Shown one piece after another: positions 33,143 through 45,111 of a DNA stretch of 64,000 bases (position 1 is the first letter of the stretch; each line of letters starts with the position of its first letter). This stretch comes from Symsagittifera roscoffensis. Taxonomy: Eukaryota > Xenacoelomorpha > Acoela > Convolutidae. Under the pieces are notes generated by a model that was not told where the DNA came from, ran no database searches, and was given only the letters and a program-made list of their open reading frames with translations. A program made the position numbers and the translations under genes. The stretch is taken from the NCBI RefSeq assembly GCF_963678635.1, contig NC_087066.1:35465152-35529151 (forward strand), in the 5' to 3' direction.

Positions 33143-36062
33143 CGTTATCTCCACCGCAACTACCGTTTTTTTTTTTTTTATTTCTTCTGTTTTTTCTCCA
33201 GAATGGCAGTTTCAGCATTTCTCAGAAATGTGACGTCATCATTCAAAATATAAAAATTTAAAATACCAGAAAACTCTCACAGTTTGTCTAATCGTTCAAA
33301 TAACGTCGCTAATGTGCTAAAACTGCCAATTCTCCAGGTCAGCGGCTAGCCATCCGAAATTGCATTTTTGTCCATTCTGGTCGAATGTCACATGTGTTCT
33401 TATTGAAGAAACGTAACCCATATCGATTTTAATTGAAAACGACTTCAACATTTGTCATCTTCTTTTATCATTACCACTTCCATAACTTGAATATTCCAAG
33501 GATTTTGACTGGAATACGTGATGAAGGGACTCCTGTCTGTAAATTCGGTTACTATGATACTTTTGACCTTCTGATTACCATTAAAAAAAGAAAAACGTCA
33601 ACTGTGATAAAAAGAGCGTGTATACCGCACAGTTTACAGTTGAAGCAGTAAAGCGAAGGGTGTGTGTCAACTAGTTGCCTCAAGGATGCATCCAGCGTTC
33701 CCGCGCTGAATCGCTAGATCTAGCTTTTGTTTGAGAAATTTAAAAGCTAGTTTCTCACCTGTTAAGACTGTTATTCGCCTTGCAAGTCCTTCAAGAAAAC
33801 TGCAGTAGACCTACCAGCGCCACCCAGTGTTTCCATGGCAACGGGTTCGAAATTTACAGTAGAAGGCAGATCTGAACAGTGGTTTCTTTTGCGGACTTCG
33901 GCCTCGGAAGCTGCATTGGCACCCGGAAGAACTCCCATTGGCAGATTAGAGTTTGCCAAACGACTTATACATGTGAAATCCCATGCCAAGGTCCGTCCTC
34001 GCTGCCATGGCATTAGTGTGTGTCCATCTGGTCTGCGTCCATCTTTGCGTAGCAGCCCGATAGGTTCTAGTGTGGAACTGATCCCGAGTGATTTTATAGA
34101 ATCTTTAATAATCATGTTGCCATTCGGATGTCTGATGAACCTGTACTTGATCTTCGGGCAGACAAGTGCGTGTCTTCCATTTGTTGCTGCGACAGCCACA
34201 TTTGCACGTGTGTTGTGCGGTTACTGGGGCTCCTATACGCAGACCAGCTGAAATACGGAACTCATCAGACGCATGATCTCCTAGACGCAGACCCAGCGGA
34301 CGAGAAGGAAGGACGTCCAGCCAAGCGCCTGAACCTACCGCGCGACAGCCGTGATAACGAGCAAGTGAGTTTTCGTCGGTACAATTGCTCAAAATATTTG
34401 CGGATTGTTGTTCGTAGATAGGTTTTGTCCAAAATTTTTGAGCGCACTGGGGGGTTAAGTCTTCAAATCTGTGGTTGCTGAGAGACTCCCAGTGGTCGGC
34501 GTCTTCGTTAAAAAGACCAGGATTGCTTATCTCAGGAGCAAGGCAGTGCCGTAAATTTTCAGTGGAAACAAAGGAAGCAATAAATGCTGATGAGCTGAGA
34601 GTGCTGGTGTTTGAAAGACCAAACCCTCCTTGTTTCGTGGGCAAGCAAATTTGACTTGATCGGAAATGATGCGGTTGAAGATTCTCTCAAGTTCAAGGCG
34701 TACAAGTGTGTCAATTTCGTCGAGTATATCTGTGTGTTTAAAGGCAGGACTAGCGCGGAGGACATACATAAGTTTAGGGACAAAGAAACATTTTTTAATG
34801 AAAAAGAAAGCGGTTTGACATGGTAAAGAAGCTGTTCGCTGCAGGAGTGTCTTGAGTTTTGCAAGTTTGTCCATTAACTCTGCTCGAATCGACCGAGTGC
34901 CTAGACCAGCCCCAAGAAGTGTGCTGTCTTCGGCATCAACGCATTGAATAGTGAGAAATGTCTAACGAAAAGCTCTTTCTATCTCCTTTTTACTGCTCCC
35001 AAAAGCTGTCACCTCGAATTTCTCATTCAAAAAAAGACCCAATTTCTCACATGCTTGTTTGATACTCAGAAGATCATGGAGAGTGGTGCGCCATACATCA
35101 GCAAAAGCAACGTCATCCAAGTATCCAGTTTTCAGCTTGCTCAAGAGGTTCTGCAAAGCAGGATGTAGGACAAGACAAAAGCCAAACGTAGCCAAGGGAT
35201 CGCCTTGCTGAAACCCTTCTGTTGATTTGATGGTGAAGGCACCATATATCAAGAAACTGCTGTTTTTGTAGCAGAGTTTCACAAAGCTAAGGATCTCCGG
35301 GGCGTGTTCATTGATGGCTTTCAAAATGACATCACGTCTTACACTGTTGAAGGCGTTGGCAAAGTCAATTTTGACAAAGGCTTGATCACGTTCTGCGCAT
35401 TCAATGAAGTCGCGCGCTACATGGGCCGCCGCCTCACTCCCGTGTTTAACACCAGCTTCTAGCTGAAAAGGCCAAAAATAATCTGAATTTTTCCAGCATG
35501 CGCCGTGAAATGCATTTGGAAGTGAGTCTTCGCAAAGTGTCTCCAATCGCGATCGGGCGTATTCCTCCAAATTTCTTGGCCAAAGAGATGAGTGTAGCAC
35601 TGGAGACGACAGTCTTGATGAACGCAGGGATGTTGCCTGTCAACAATAAATTTGTGTAGTCTGGCAGATGCGAGAGCAGGTTGTTGCCAGCTTTGTTAGC
35701 AGATGGTGAAAGTGCGCCTTTCACGTGTTGTGGTCTGAGGCCCGTCGGTCCACCAGCACTACCTGCGTTAAAAGACATGACCACTCTCCTGACTTCAGAC
35801 TGGCTAACTTGAAGTTGAACACAGTCGTTAGATGGGGGTGTAGCTTGTCTGCGGGCGCAGGAGGGTGTTTCGCGTCGAGCAGTGTTTTGTTCTCAAAAGT
35901 CGGTGGCAAGAAAGTATCGTCGCTGGCTGCCAACCTGACAGCTCCCTTGATATCTCCTTCTTCAAGTTTGGCAGCAATCAGTTTGGAGTTGTCGTTGTTC
36001 CCAGAGCTTGCTGGTTTCTGTGAGCTGGCTTTTCTGCGAGCTTGCTGGCTTTTTTTAAACAT
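33143..36062 (-). pseudogene. Non-LTR retrotransposon with restriction-like endonuclease, copy 2 (longest)
   Basis: Starts at ATG 36062 (MFKKSQQARRKAS) with an Ala/Lys-rich N-terminus (KLEEGDIKGAVRLAASDD, KHPPAPADKL). After a frame change comes SFNAGSAGGPTGLRPQHVKG (35446-35784). Then the RT core in 34962-35600 has motif A VKIDFANAFNSVRRD (Asp79), motif B GFQQGDPLATFG (131-140) and the catalytic YLDDVAFAD (160-168). Post-RT, finger and RPD-x15-D endonuclease segments follow as in copy 1. At least four frame changes separate the segments, so no complete protein is made. Catalytic motifs remain readable. The element copies RNA into DNA at a nicked target; the lack of a poly(A) tail fits R2-like families. 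Confidence 0.8.
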
Positions 36063-37148
36063 GATTGTTTAGAACCAAAATTTATGTGAATTTTTGTAAG
36101 TAACATTTGTAAATTGATGGTTTATCGTCATATAGATTAGTTTATTGTAAAAAACCTGACGATGCACATAGTTGCGAAATAGTTTGAAATTTATTTTTAT
36201 CAAAATTTTCTTCAATAAATGCTCTGTTTAACTTTTCTAATTCTAGAAAAATTAATGTTACTAGAAGTTTGATGGCGTGTTGTAACCCAATATTTGGAGA
36301 TCTTCAAGAAAATCTACAGATTATTAATCTTACAATTCCGATGCATGATTATCAATGCATCCAGAGAACTGTCAATTAAAATCTACCCTCCTCGATTATA
36401 GCACAGATAGAATTGTCTATGTTGGATGTATTTTTAAGTTTTTTGCACCCCTAAGGCAGAGGATTGCACTCCTCAGGCAGAGGATTGCACTCCTCAGAAG
36501 TGCAAAACTTATTTTTGTTCTTATAAAGTTTATTGTGTCCGATTATGATTCGTTACGTTTTTCGCTTAGTTTCTCTGCTAGTTTCTCTGAACAAGGTAAG
36601 AGAGCAGGGATATGACTGACGCGAGGGTTGGAACCTTCTTACTTGTTCATTTTTTTCGTACTTCTTGTGAATTTTTCAAATGAAATTTTGTAAATAAAAT
36701 AATGAAAATGGAAAGTTTAAAAAATATTCATTGATGGTTATTACGAAACATCCTTAGTCACGTTTTTTAGACTGTTGTGTGTGGCAATTTAAAAAATCAA
36801 ATTTTTTGTCAAAAGTGTTTCTTGTCCGGCCTCGCAAAGTGACGGAGGACTAACTTCAAACCCGGGAGTCTTTTTTCCGTGCAAAAGTAGATACTAGAAA
36901 TAATTGACACATACTCGGTCGGTGAAAAGCGTGTATACAAGGTTCGAGCTGTAATATAAAAGTACTTGAAATTTTTTTTGTGGCGAAATTTTTTAATATT
37001 TGAAACATAAGTTTTGAAAAAAAACTGTTGTTAGTTGGTATGCTTGATTTGGTTTTCCTTGATTCGATTTTGTTTGCTTGTTAAGAGTAATGAACGTAGT
37101 GAAGACTCTTATATAGTAGTAAAGAGTAAAACAATGTTGTGGTAAAAA
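35670..37148. repeat. Array unit a (1,479 bp, internally deleted)
   Basis: First unit of the array upstream of copy 2. Relative to full units it lacks about 430 bp between ATTCCG..CATGATTAT (36350) and AATGCATCCAGAG, which removes most of captured exon A and the intron after it. Confidence 0.85.
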
Positions 37149-38474
37149 GCGAGAGCAGGTTGTTGGCAGCTTTGTTAGCAGATGGTGAAAGTGCGCCTTT
37201 CACGTGTTGTGGTCTGAGGCCCGTCGGTCCACCAGCACTACCTGCGTTAAAAGACATGACCGCTCTCATGACTTCAGACTGGCTAACTTGAAGTTGAACA
37301 CAGTCGTTAGATGGGGGTGTAGCTTGTCTGCGGGCGCAGGAGGGTGTTTCGCGTCGAGCAGTGTTTTGTTCTCAAAAGTCGGTGGCAAGAAAGTATCGTC
37401 GCTGGCTGCCAACCTGACAGCTCCCTTGATATCTCCGTCGTCAAGTTTGGCAGCAATCAGTTTGGAGTTGTCGTTGTTCCCAGAGCTTGCTGGTTTCTGT
37501 GAGCTGGCTTTTCTGCGAGCTTGCTGGCTTTTTTTAAACATGATTGTTTAGAACCAAAATTTATCATATAGATTAGTTTATTGTAAAAAACCTGACGATG
37601 CACATAGTTGCGAAATAGTTTGAAATTTATTTTTATCAAAATTTTCTTCAATAAATGCTCTGTTTAACTTTTCTAATTCTAGAAAAATTAATGTTACTAG
37701 AAGTTTGATGGCGTGTTGTAACCCAATATTTGGAGATCTTCAAGAAAATCTACAGATTATTAATCTTACAATTCCGCTTCATGATTATCTGAGACATAAA
37801 GCGATTCTTATTCATATTACGAGACGAAATATAAGGTTTAAGCGACTAACTGAACTATTATCAAAGGCTGGCAATGATGACGACATCGAATTTGACGAGG
37901 ACTTCAAAATGCCGAGAGAAGTCTTGCTCCACCCAGAAACCTGCATCATAAGGTACCGCTTCTTGTTATACAAATGCGATCCTATTCCAGTTCCAGATTC
38001 AGCTAGTCATATGCTATTGCAGGCCATGTCATGTTTTAAGTTTTTCAGCTTTTCTCTATTTGAGTAAGTCAGGTGTAATCTTTAGCAATGAACAAAAAAG
38101 GGTCAATTAATTTGGGCCCTTCCGTCATGCGACGGTACGTGCACAGGTTGGATACGGCCGTACCAACGCTTTATAAATACATCGCCAAACTTTTATGAAT
38201 AAATCAAGTCGATTTTAATGCATCCAGAGAACTGTCAATTAAAATCTACCCTCCTCGATTATAGCACAGATAGAATTGTCTATGTTGGATGTATTTTTAA
38301 GTTTTTTGCACCCCTAAGGCAGAGGATTGCACTCCTCAGGCAGAGGATTGCACTCCTCAGAAGTGCAAAACTTATTTTTGTTCTTATAAAGTTTATTGTG
38401 TCCGATTATGATTCGTTACGTTTTTCGCTTAGTTTCTCTGCTAGTTTCTCTGAACAAGGTAAGAGAGCAGGGAT
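37149..38474. repeat. Array unit b (truncated on the right)
   Basis: Begins GCGAGAGCAGG like the others and has a 43-bp deletion at 37567. It is cut at 38474 by the SGNH-type element fragment. Confidence 0.85.
37683..38264 (+). pseudogene. Captured gene fragment: two terminal exons (unit b)
   Basis: Exon A (37683-38063) follows a pyrimidine-rich acceptor (TTTTCTAATTCTAG) and ends at a donor (TTTGA then GTAAGT). It encodes about 127 residues: SLMACCNPIFGDLQENLQ, LTIPLHDYLRHKAILIH, an acidic DDDIEFDED patch, and RPETCIIRYRFLLYKCDP (His for Arg here). Exon B (38228-38264) follows an acceptor (GCATCCAG). In the matching phase it adds EELSIKIYPPRL and a TAG. The exact phase match of donor and acceptor is the main evidence that this is real exon-intron structure. 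I do not recognise the protein. It is opposite in strand to the non-LTR element. Confidence 0.5.
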
Positions 38475-38847
38475 AGTTCCACCATCCGATATAACTGGGC
38501 TATCGTCGCGCCTCCGAAGGCCCTCACCATGGTGACCCAAGAGGTCCTCAAATTCGATAGTACTCTGACCAAGCTGTCTCCCAGTATCAGATGTGATGTC
38601 CCCAGTGGCGGTTATTGCAGGTTTACTGCCGGGTCCCAAGTCGCTCGATTGAAGCAAGCTCTCGGATCTGTCTCCGGAACTCCGTGAAATTATATCTCAA
38701 TTGATTGTTCTTTTGTACGTCTATCACACGTGACACTTTCTTCGCTGGCATTTTCTGTATTCTTCTCTCTGGGGCCTTAGAGCTCCCCATTAGTGGCGTC
38801 ACGTCGCTTATTCCCTGTCTGATCAAGGTCTGGGAGAGTCGTACTTA
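38475..38847 (-). pseudogene. Fragment of a second SGNH-carrying element
   Basis: Homologous to 11540-11930 of element A at roughly 80 percent of bases. The minus strand reads the basic linker (KMPAKKVSR), a frame change, then TSHLILGDSLVR (block I) and RAFGGATIAQLYRM (block II), stopping before block III. Over 38 aligned residues about 30 match element A. It is wedged between array unit b and the next non-LTR copy. Confidence 0.75.
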
Positions 38848-41692
38848 GGGTTCAGAAATGTGACGTCATCATTCAAAATATAAAAATTTAAAATACCAGA
38901 AAACTCTCACAGTTTGTCTAATCGTTCAAATAACGTCGCTAATGTGCTAAAACTGCCAATTCTCCAGGTCAGCGGCTAGCCATCCGAAATTGCATTTTTG
39001 TCCATTCTGGTCGAATGTCACACGTGTTCTTATTGAAGAAACGTAACCCATATCGATTTTAATTGAAAACGACTTCAACATTTGTCATCTTCTTTTATCA
39101 TTACCACTTCCATAACTTGAATATTCCAAGGATTTTGACTGGAATACGTGATGAAGGGACTCCTGTCTGTAAATTCGGTTACTATGATACTTTTGACCTT
39201 CTGATTACCATTAAAAAAAGAAAAACGTCAACTGTGATAAAAAGAGCGTGTATACCGCACAGTTTACAGTTGAAGCAGTAAAGCGAAGGGTGTGTGTCAA
39301 CTAGTTGCCTCAAGGATGCATCCAGCGTTCCCGCGCTGAATCGCTAGATCTAGCTTTTGTTTGAGAAATTTAAAAGCTAGTTTCTCACCTGTTAAGACTG
39401 TTATTCGCCTTGCAAGTCCTTCAAGAAAACTGCAGTAGACCTACCAGCGCCACCCAGTGTTTCCATGGCAACGGGTTCGAAATTTACAGTAGAAGGCAGG
39501 TCTGAACAGTGGTTTCTTTTGCGGACTTCGGCCTCGGAAGCTGCATTGGCACCCGGAAGAACTCCCATTGGCAGATTAGAGTTTGCCAAACGACTTATAC
39601 ATGTGAAATCCCATGCCAAGGTCCGTCCTCGCTGCCATGGCATTAGTGTGTGTCCATCTGGTCTGCGTCCATCTTTGCGTAGCAGCCCGATAGGTTCTAG
39701 TGTGGAACTGATCCAGAGTGATTTTATAGAATCTTTAATAATCATGTTGCCATTCGGATGTCTGATGAACCTGTACTTGATCTTCGGGCAGACAAGTGCG
39801 TGTCTTCCATTTGTTGCTGCGACAGCCACATTTGCACGTGTGTTGTGCGGTTACTGGGGCTCCTATACGCAGACCAGCTGAAATACGGAACTCATCAGAC
39901 GCATGATCTCCTAGACGCAGACCCAGCGGACGAGAAGGAAGGACGTCCAGCCAAGCGCCTGAACCTACCGCGCGACAGCCGTGATAACGAGCAAGTGAGT
40001 TTTCGTCGGTACAATTGCTCAAAATATTTGCGGATTGTTGTTCGTAGATAGGTTTTGTCCAAAATTTTTGAGCGCACTGGGGGGTTAAGTCTTCAAATCT
40101 GTGGTTGCTGAGAGACTCCCAGTGGTCGGCGTCTTCGTTAAAAAGACCAGGATTGCTTATCTCAGGAGCAAGGCAGTGCCGTAAATTTTCAGTGGAAACA
40201 AAGGAAGCAATAAATGCTGATGAGCTGAGAGTGCTGGTGTTTGAAAGACCAAACCCTCCTTGTTTCGTGGGCAAGCAAATTTGACTTGATCGGAAATGAT
40301 GCGGTTGAAGATTCTCTCAAGTTCAAGGCGTACAAGTGTGTCAATTTCGTCGAGTATATCTGTGTGTTTAAAGGCAGGACTAGCGCGGAGGACATACATA
40401 AGTTTAGGGACAAAGAAACATTTTTTAATGAAAAAGAAAGCGGTTTGACATGGTAAAGAAGCTGTTCGCTGCAGGAGTGTCTTGAGTTTCGCAAGTTTGT
40501 CCATTAACTCTGCTCGAATCGACCGAGTGCCTAGACCAGCCCCAAGAAGTGTGCTGTCTTCGGCATCAACGCATTGAATAGTGAGAAATGTCTAACGAAA
40601 AGCTCTTTCTATCTCCTTTTTACTGCTCCCAAAAGCTGTCACCTCGAATTTCTCATTCAAAAAAAGACCCAATTTCTCACATAATTGTTTGATACTCAGA
40701 AGATCATGGAGAGTGGTGCGCCATTCATCAGCAAAAGCAACGTCATCCAGGTATCCAGTTTTCAGCTTGCTCAAGAGGTTCTGCAAAGCAGGATGTAGGA
40801 CAAGACAAAAGCCAAACGTAGCCGAGGGATCGCCTTGCTGAAACCCTTCTGTTGATTTGATGGTGAAGGCACCATATATCAAGAAACTGCTGTTTTTGTA
40901 GCAGAGTTTCACAAAGCTAAGGATCTCCGGGGCGTGTTCATTGATGGCTTTCAAAATGACATCACGTCTTACACTGTTGAAGGCGTTGGCAAAGTCAATT
41001 TTGACAAAGGCTTGATCACGTTCTGCGCATTCAATGAAGTCGCGCGCTACATGGGCCGCCGCCTCACTCCCGTGTTTAACACCAGCTTCTAGCTGAAAAG
41101 GCCAAAAATAATCTGAATTTTTCCAGCATGCGCCGTGAAATGCATTTGGAAGTGAGTCTTCGCAAAGTGTCTCCAATCGCGATCGGGCGTATTCCTCCAA
41201 ATTTCTTGGCCAAAGAGATGAGTGTAGCACTGGAGACGACAGTCTTGATGAACGCAGGGATGTTGCCTGTCAACAATAAATTTGTGTAGTCTGGCAGATG
41301 CGAGAGCAGGTTGTTGCCAGCTTTGTTAGCAGATGGTGAAAGTGCGCCTTTCACGTGTTGTGGTCTGAGGCCCGTCGGTCCACCAGCACTACCTGCGTTA
41401 AAAGACATGACCACTCTCCTGACTTCAGACTGGCTAACTTGAAGTTGAACACAGTCGTTAGATGGGGGTGTAGCTTGTCTGCGGGCGCAGGAGGGTGTTT
41501 CGCGTCGAGCAGTGTTTTGTTCTCAAAAGTCGGTGGCAAGAAAGTATCGTCGCTGGCTGCCAACCTGACAGCTCCCTTGATATCTCCTTCGTCAAGTTTG
41601 GCTGCAATCAGTTTGGAGTTGTCGTTGTTCCCAGAGCTTGCTGGTTTCTGTGAGCTGGCTTTTCTGCGAGCTTGCTGGCTTTTTTTAAACAT
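38848..41692 (-). pseudogene. Non-LTR retrotransposon with restriction-like endonuclease, copy 3
   Basis: Near-identical to copy 2 at a constant offset of 5630 bp, with the same frame breaks and the same motifs: SAGGPTGLRPQHVKG at 41076-41414, FANAFNSVRRD, QQGDPSATFG and YLDDVAFAD at 40592-41230, finger and RPD-x15-D at 39401-39829. The 3' tip is cut off by the SGNH fragment. Shared breaks mean it was copied as DNA after decay, not by a fresh round of retrotransposition. Confidence 0.8.
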
Positions 41693-43205
41693 GATTGTTT
41701 AGAACCAAAATTTATGTGAATTTTTGTAAGTAACATTTGTAAATTGATGTTTTATCGTCATATAGATTAGTTTATTGTAAAAAACCTGACGATGCACATA
41801 GTTGCGAAATAGTTTGAAATTTATTTTTATCAAAATTTTCTTCAATAAATGCTCTGTTTAACTTTTCTAATTCTAGAAAAATTAATGTTACTAGAAGTTT
41901 GATGGCGTGTTGTAACCCAATATTTGGAGATCTTCAAGAAAATCTACAGATTATTAATCTTACAATTCCGCTTCATGATTATCTGAGACATAAAGCGATT
42001 CTTATTCATATTACGAGACGAAATATAAGGTTTAAGCGACTAACTGAACTATTATCAAAGGCTGGCAATGATGACGACATCGAATTTGACGAGGAATTCA
42101 AAATGCCGAGAGAAGTCTTGCTCCGCCCAGAAACCTGCATCATAAGGTACCGCTTCTTGTTATACAAATGCGATCCTATTCCAGTTCCAGATTCAGCTAG
42201 TCATATGCTATTGCAGGCCATGTCATGTTTTAAGTTTTTCAGCTTTTCTCTATTTGAGTAAGTCAGGTGTAATCTTTAGCAATGAACAAAAAAGGGTCAA
42301 TTAATTTGGGCCCTTCCGTCATGCGACGGTACGTGCACAGGTTGGATACGGCCGTACCAACGCTTTATAAATACATCGCCAAACTTTTATGAATAAATCA
42401 AGTCGATTTTAATGCATCCAGAGAACTGTCAATTAAAATCTACCCTCCTCGATTATAGCACAGATAGAATTGTCTATGTTGGATGTATTTTTAAGTTTTT
42501 TGCACCCCTAAGGCAGAGGATTGCACTCCTCAGGCAGAGGATTGCACTCCTCAGAAGTGCAAAACTTATTTTTGTTCTTATAAAGTTTATTGTGTCCGAT
42601 TATGATTCGTTACGTTTTTCGCTTAGTTTCTCTGCTAGTTTCTCTGAACAAGGTAAGAGAGCAGGGATATGACTGACGCGAGGGTTGGAACCTTCTTACT
42701 TGTTCGTTTTTTTCGTACTTCTTGTGAATTTTTCAAATGAAATTTTGTAAATAAAATAATGAAAATGGAAAGTTTAAAAAATATTCATTGATGGTTATTA
42801 CGAAACATCCTTAGTCACGTTTTTTAGACTGTTGTGTGTGGCAATTTAAAAAATCAAATTTTTTGTCAAAAGTGTTTCTTGTCCGGCCTCGCAAAGTGAC
42901 GGAGGACTAACTTCAAACCCGGGAGTCTTTTTTCCGTGCAAAAGTAGATACTAGAAATAATTGACACATACTCGGTCGGTGAAAAGCGTGTATACAAGGT
43001 TCGAGCTGTAATATAAAAGTACTTGAAATTTTTTTTGTGGCGAAATTTTTTAATATTTGAAACATAAGTTTTGAAAAAAAACTGTTGTTAGTTGGTATGC
43101 TTGATTTGGTTTTCCTTGATTCGATTTTGTTTGCTTGTTAAGAGTAATGAACGTAGTGAAGACTCTTATATAGTAGTAAAGAGTAAAACAATGTTGTGGT
43201 AAAAA
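41300..43205. repeat. Array unit c (1,906 bp)
   Basis: Full unit: head of the non-LTR reading frame (minus strand), captured exons A and B (+ strand), a 21-bp GCAGAGGATTGCACTCCTCAG duplication (42513-42555), then AT-rich DNA ending GTTGTGGTAAAAA. Confidence 0.9.
41877..42458 (+). pseudogene. Captured two-exon gene fragment (unit c)
   Basis: Exon A 41877-42257 and exon B 42422-42458. Same splice signals as unit b; EEFK replaces EDFK and RPE replaces HPE. Confidence 0.5.
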
Positions 43206-45111
43206 GCGAGAGCAGGTTGTTGGCAGCTTTGTTAGCAGATGGTGAAAGTGCGCCTTTCACGTGTTGTGGTCTGAGGCCCGTCGGTCCACCAGCACTACCT
43301 GCGTTAAAAGACATGACCGCTCTCATGACTTCAGACTGGCTAACTTGAAGTTGAACACAGTCGTTAGATGGGGGTGTAGCTTGTCTGCGGGCGCAGGAGG
43401 GTGTTTCGCGTCGAGCAGTGTTTTGTTCTCAAAAGTCGGTGGCAAGAAAGTATCGTCGCTGGCTGCCAACCTGACAGCTCCCTTGATATCTCCTTCGTCA
43501 AGTTTGGCAGCAATCAGTTTGGAGTTGTCGTTGTTCCCAGAGCTTGCTGGTTTCTGTGAGCTGGCTTTTCTGCGAGCTTGCTGGCTTTTTCTAAACATGA
43601 TTGTTTAGAACCAAAATTTATGTGAATTTTTGTAAGTAACATTTGTAAATTGATGTTTTATCGTCATATAGATTAGTTTATTGTAAAAAACCTGACGATG
43701 CACATAGTTGCGAAATAGTTTGAAATTTATTTTTATCAAAATTTTCTTCAATAAATGCTCTGTTTAACTTTTCTAATTCTAGAAAAATTAATGTTACTAG
43801 AAGTTTGATGGCGTGTTGTAACCCAATATTTGGAGATCTTCAAGAAAATCTACAGATTATTAATCTTACAATTCCGCTTCATGATTATCTGAGACATAAA
43901 GCGATTCTTATTCATATTACGAGACGAAATATAAGGTTTAAGCGACTAACTGAACTATTATCAAAGGCTGGCAATGATGACGACATCGAATTTGACGAGG
44001 AATTCAAAATGCCGAGAGAAGTCTTGCTCCGCCCAGAAACCTGCATCATAAGGTACCGCTTCTTTTTATACAAATGCGATCCTATTCCAGTTCCAGATTC
44101 AGCTAGTCATATGCTATTGCAGGCCATGTCATGTTTTAAGTTTTTCAGCTTTTCTCTATTTGAGTAAGTCAGGTGTAATCTTTAGAAATGAACAAAAAAG
44201 GGTCAATTAATTTGGGCCCTTCCGTCATGCGACGGTACGTGCACAGGTTGGATACGGCCGTACCAACGCTTTATAAATACATCGCCAAACTTTTATGAAT
44301 AAATCAAGTCGATTTTAATGCATCCAGAGAACTGTCAATTAAAATCTACCCTCCTCGATTATAGCACAGATAGAATTTTCTATGTTGGATGTATTTTTAA
44401 GTTTTTTGCACCCCTAAGGCAGAGGATTGCACTCCTCAGGCAGAGGATTGCACTCCTCAGAAGTGCAAAACTTATTTTTGTTCTTATAAAGTTTATTGTG
44501 TCCGATTATGATTCGTTACGTTTTTCGCTTAGTTTCTCTGCTAGTTTCTCTGAACAAGGTAAGAGAGCAGGGATATGACTGACGCGAGGGTTGGAACCTT
44601 CTTACTTGTTCGTTTTTTTCGTACTTCTTGTGAATTTTTCAAATGAAATTTTGTAAATAAAATAATGAAAATGGAAAGTTTAAAAAATATTCATTGATGG
44701 TTATTACGAAACATCCTTAGTCACGTTTTTTAGACTGTTGTGTGTGGCAATTTAAAAAATCAAATTTTTTGTCAAATGTGTTTCTTGTCCGGCCTCGCAA
44801 AGTGACGGAGGACTAACTTCAAACCCGGGAGTCTTTTTTCCGTGCAAAAGTAGATACTAGAAATAATTGACACATACTCGGTCGGTGAAAAGCGTGTATA
44901 CAAGGTTCGAGCTGTAATATAAAAGTACTTGAAATTTTTTTTGTGGCGAAATTTTTTAATATTTGAAACATAAGTTTTGAAAAAAAACTGTTGTTAGTTG
45001 GTATGCTTGATTTGGTTTTCCTTGATTCGATTTTGTTTGCTTGTTAAGAGTAATGAACGTAGTGAAGACTCTTATATAGTAGTAAAGAGTAAAACAATGT
45101 TGTGGTAAAAA
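43206..45111. repeat. Array unit d (1,906 bp)
   Basis: Exactly the same length as units c and e, with a handful of substitutions. The head of the non-LTR frame occupies 43138-43598, running on past the unit edge into 62 codons of unrelated sequence. Confidence 0.9.
43783..44364 (+). pseudogene. Captured two-exon gene fragment (unit d)
   Basis: Exon A 43783-44163 and exon B 44328-44364. RYRFFLYK replaces RYRFLLYK. Confidence 0.5.

Noticed and set aside
35725-36072. 115-codon + strand frames antisense to the non-LTR element (also 37204, 41355, 43261, 45167)
   Set aside because: Each is the exact complement of the N-terminal part of the retroelement frame and has no independent support.
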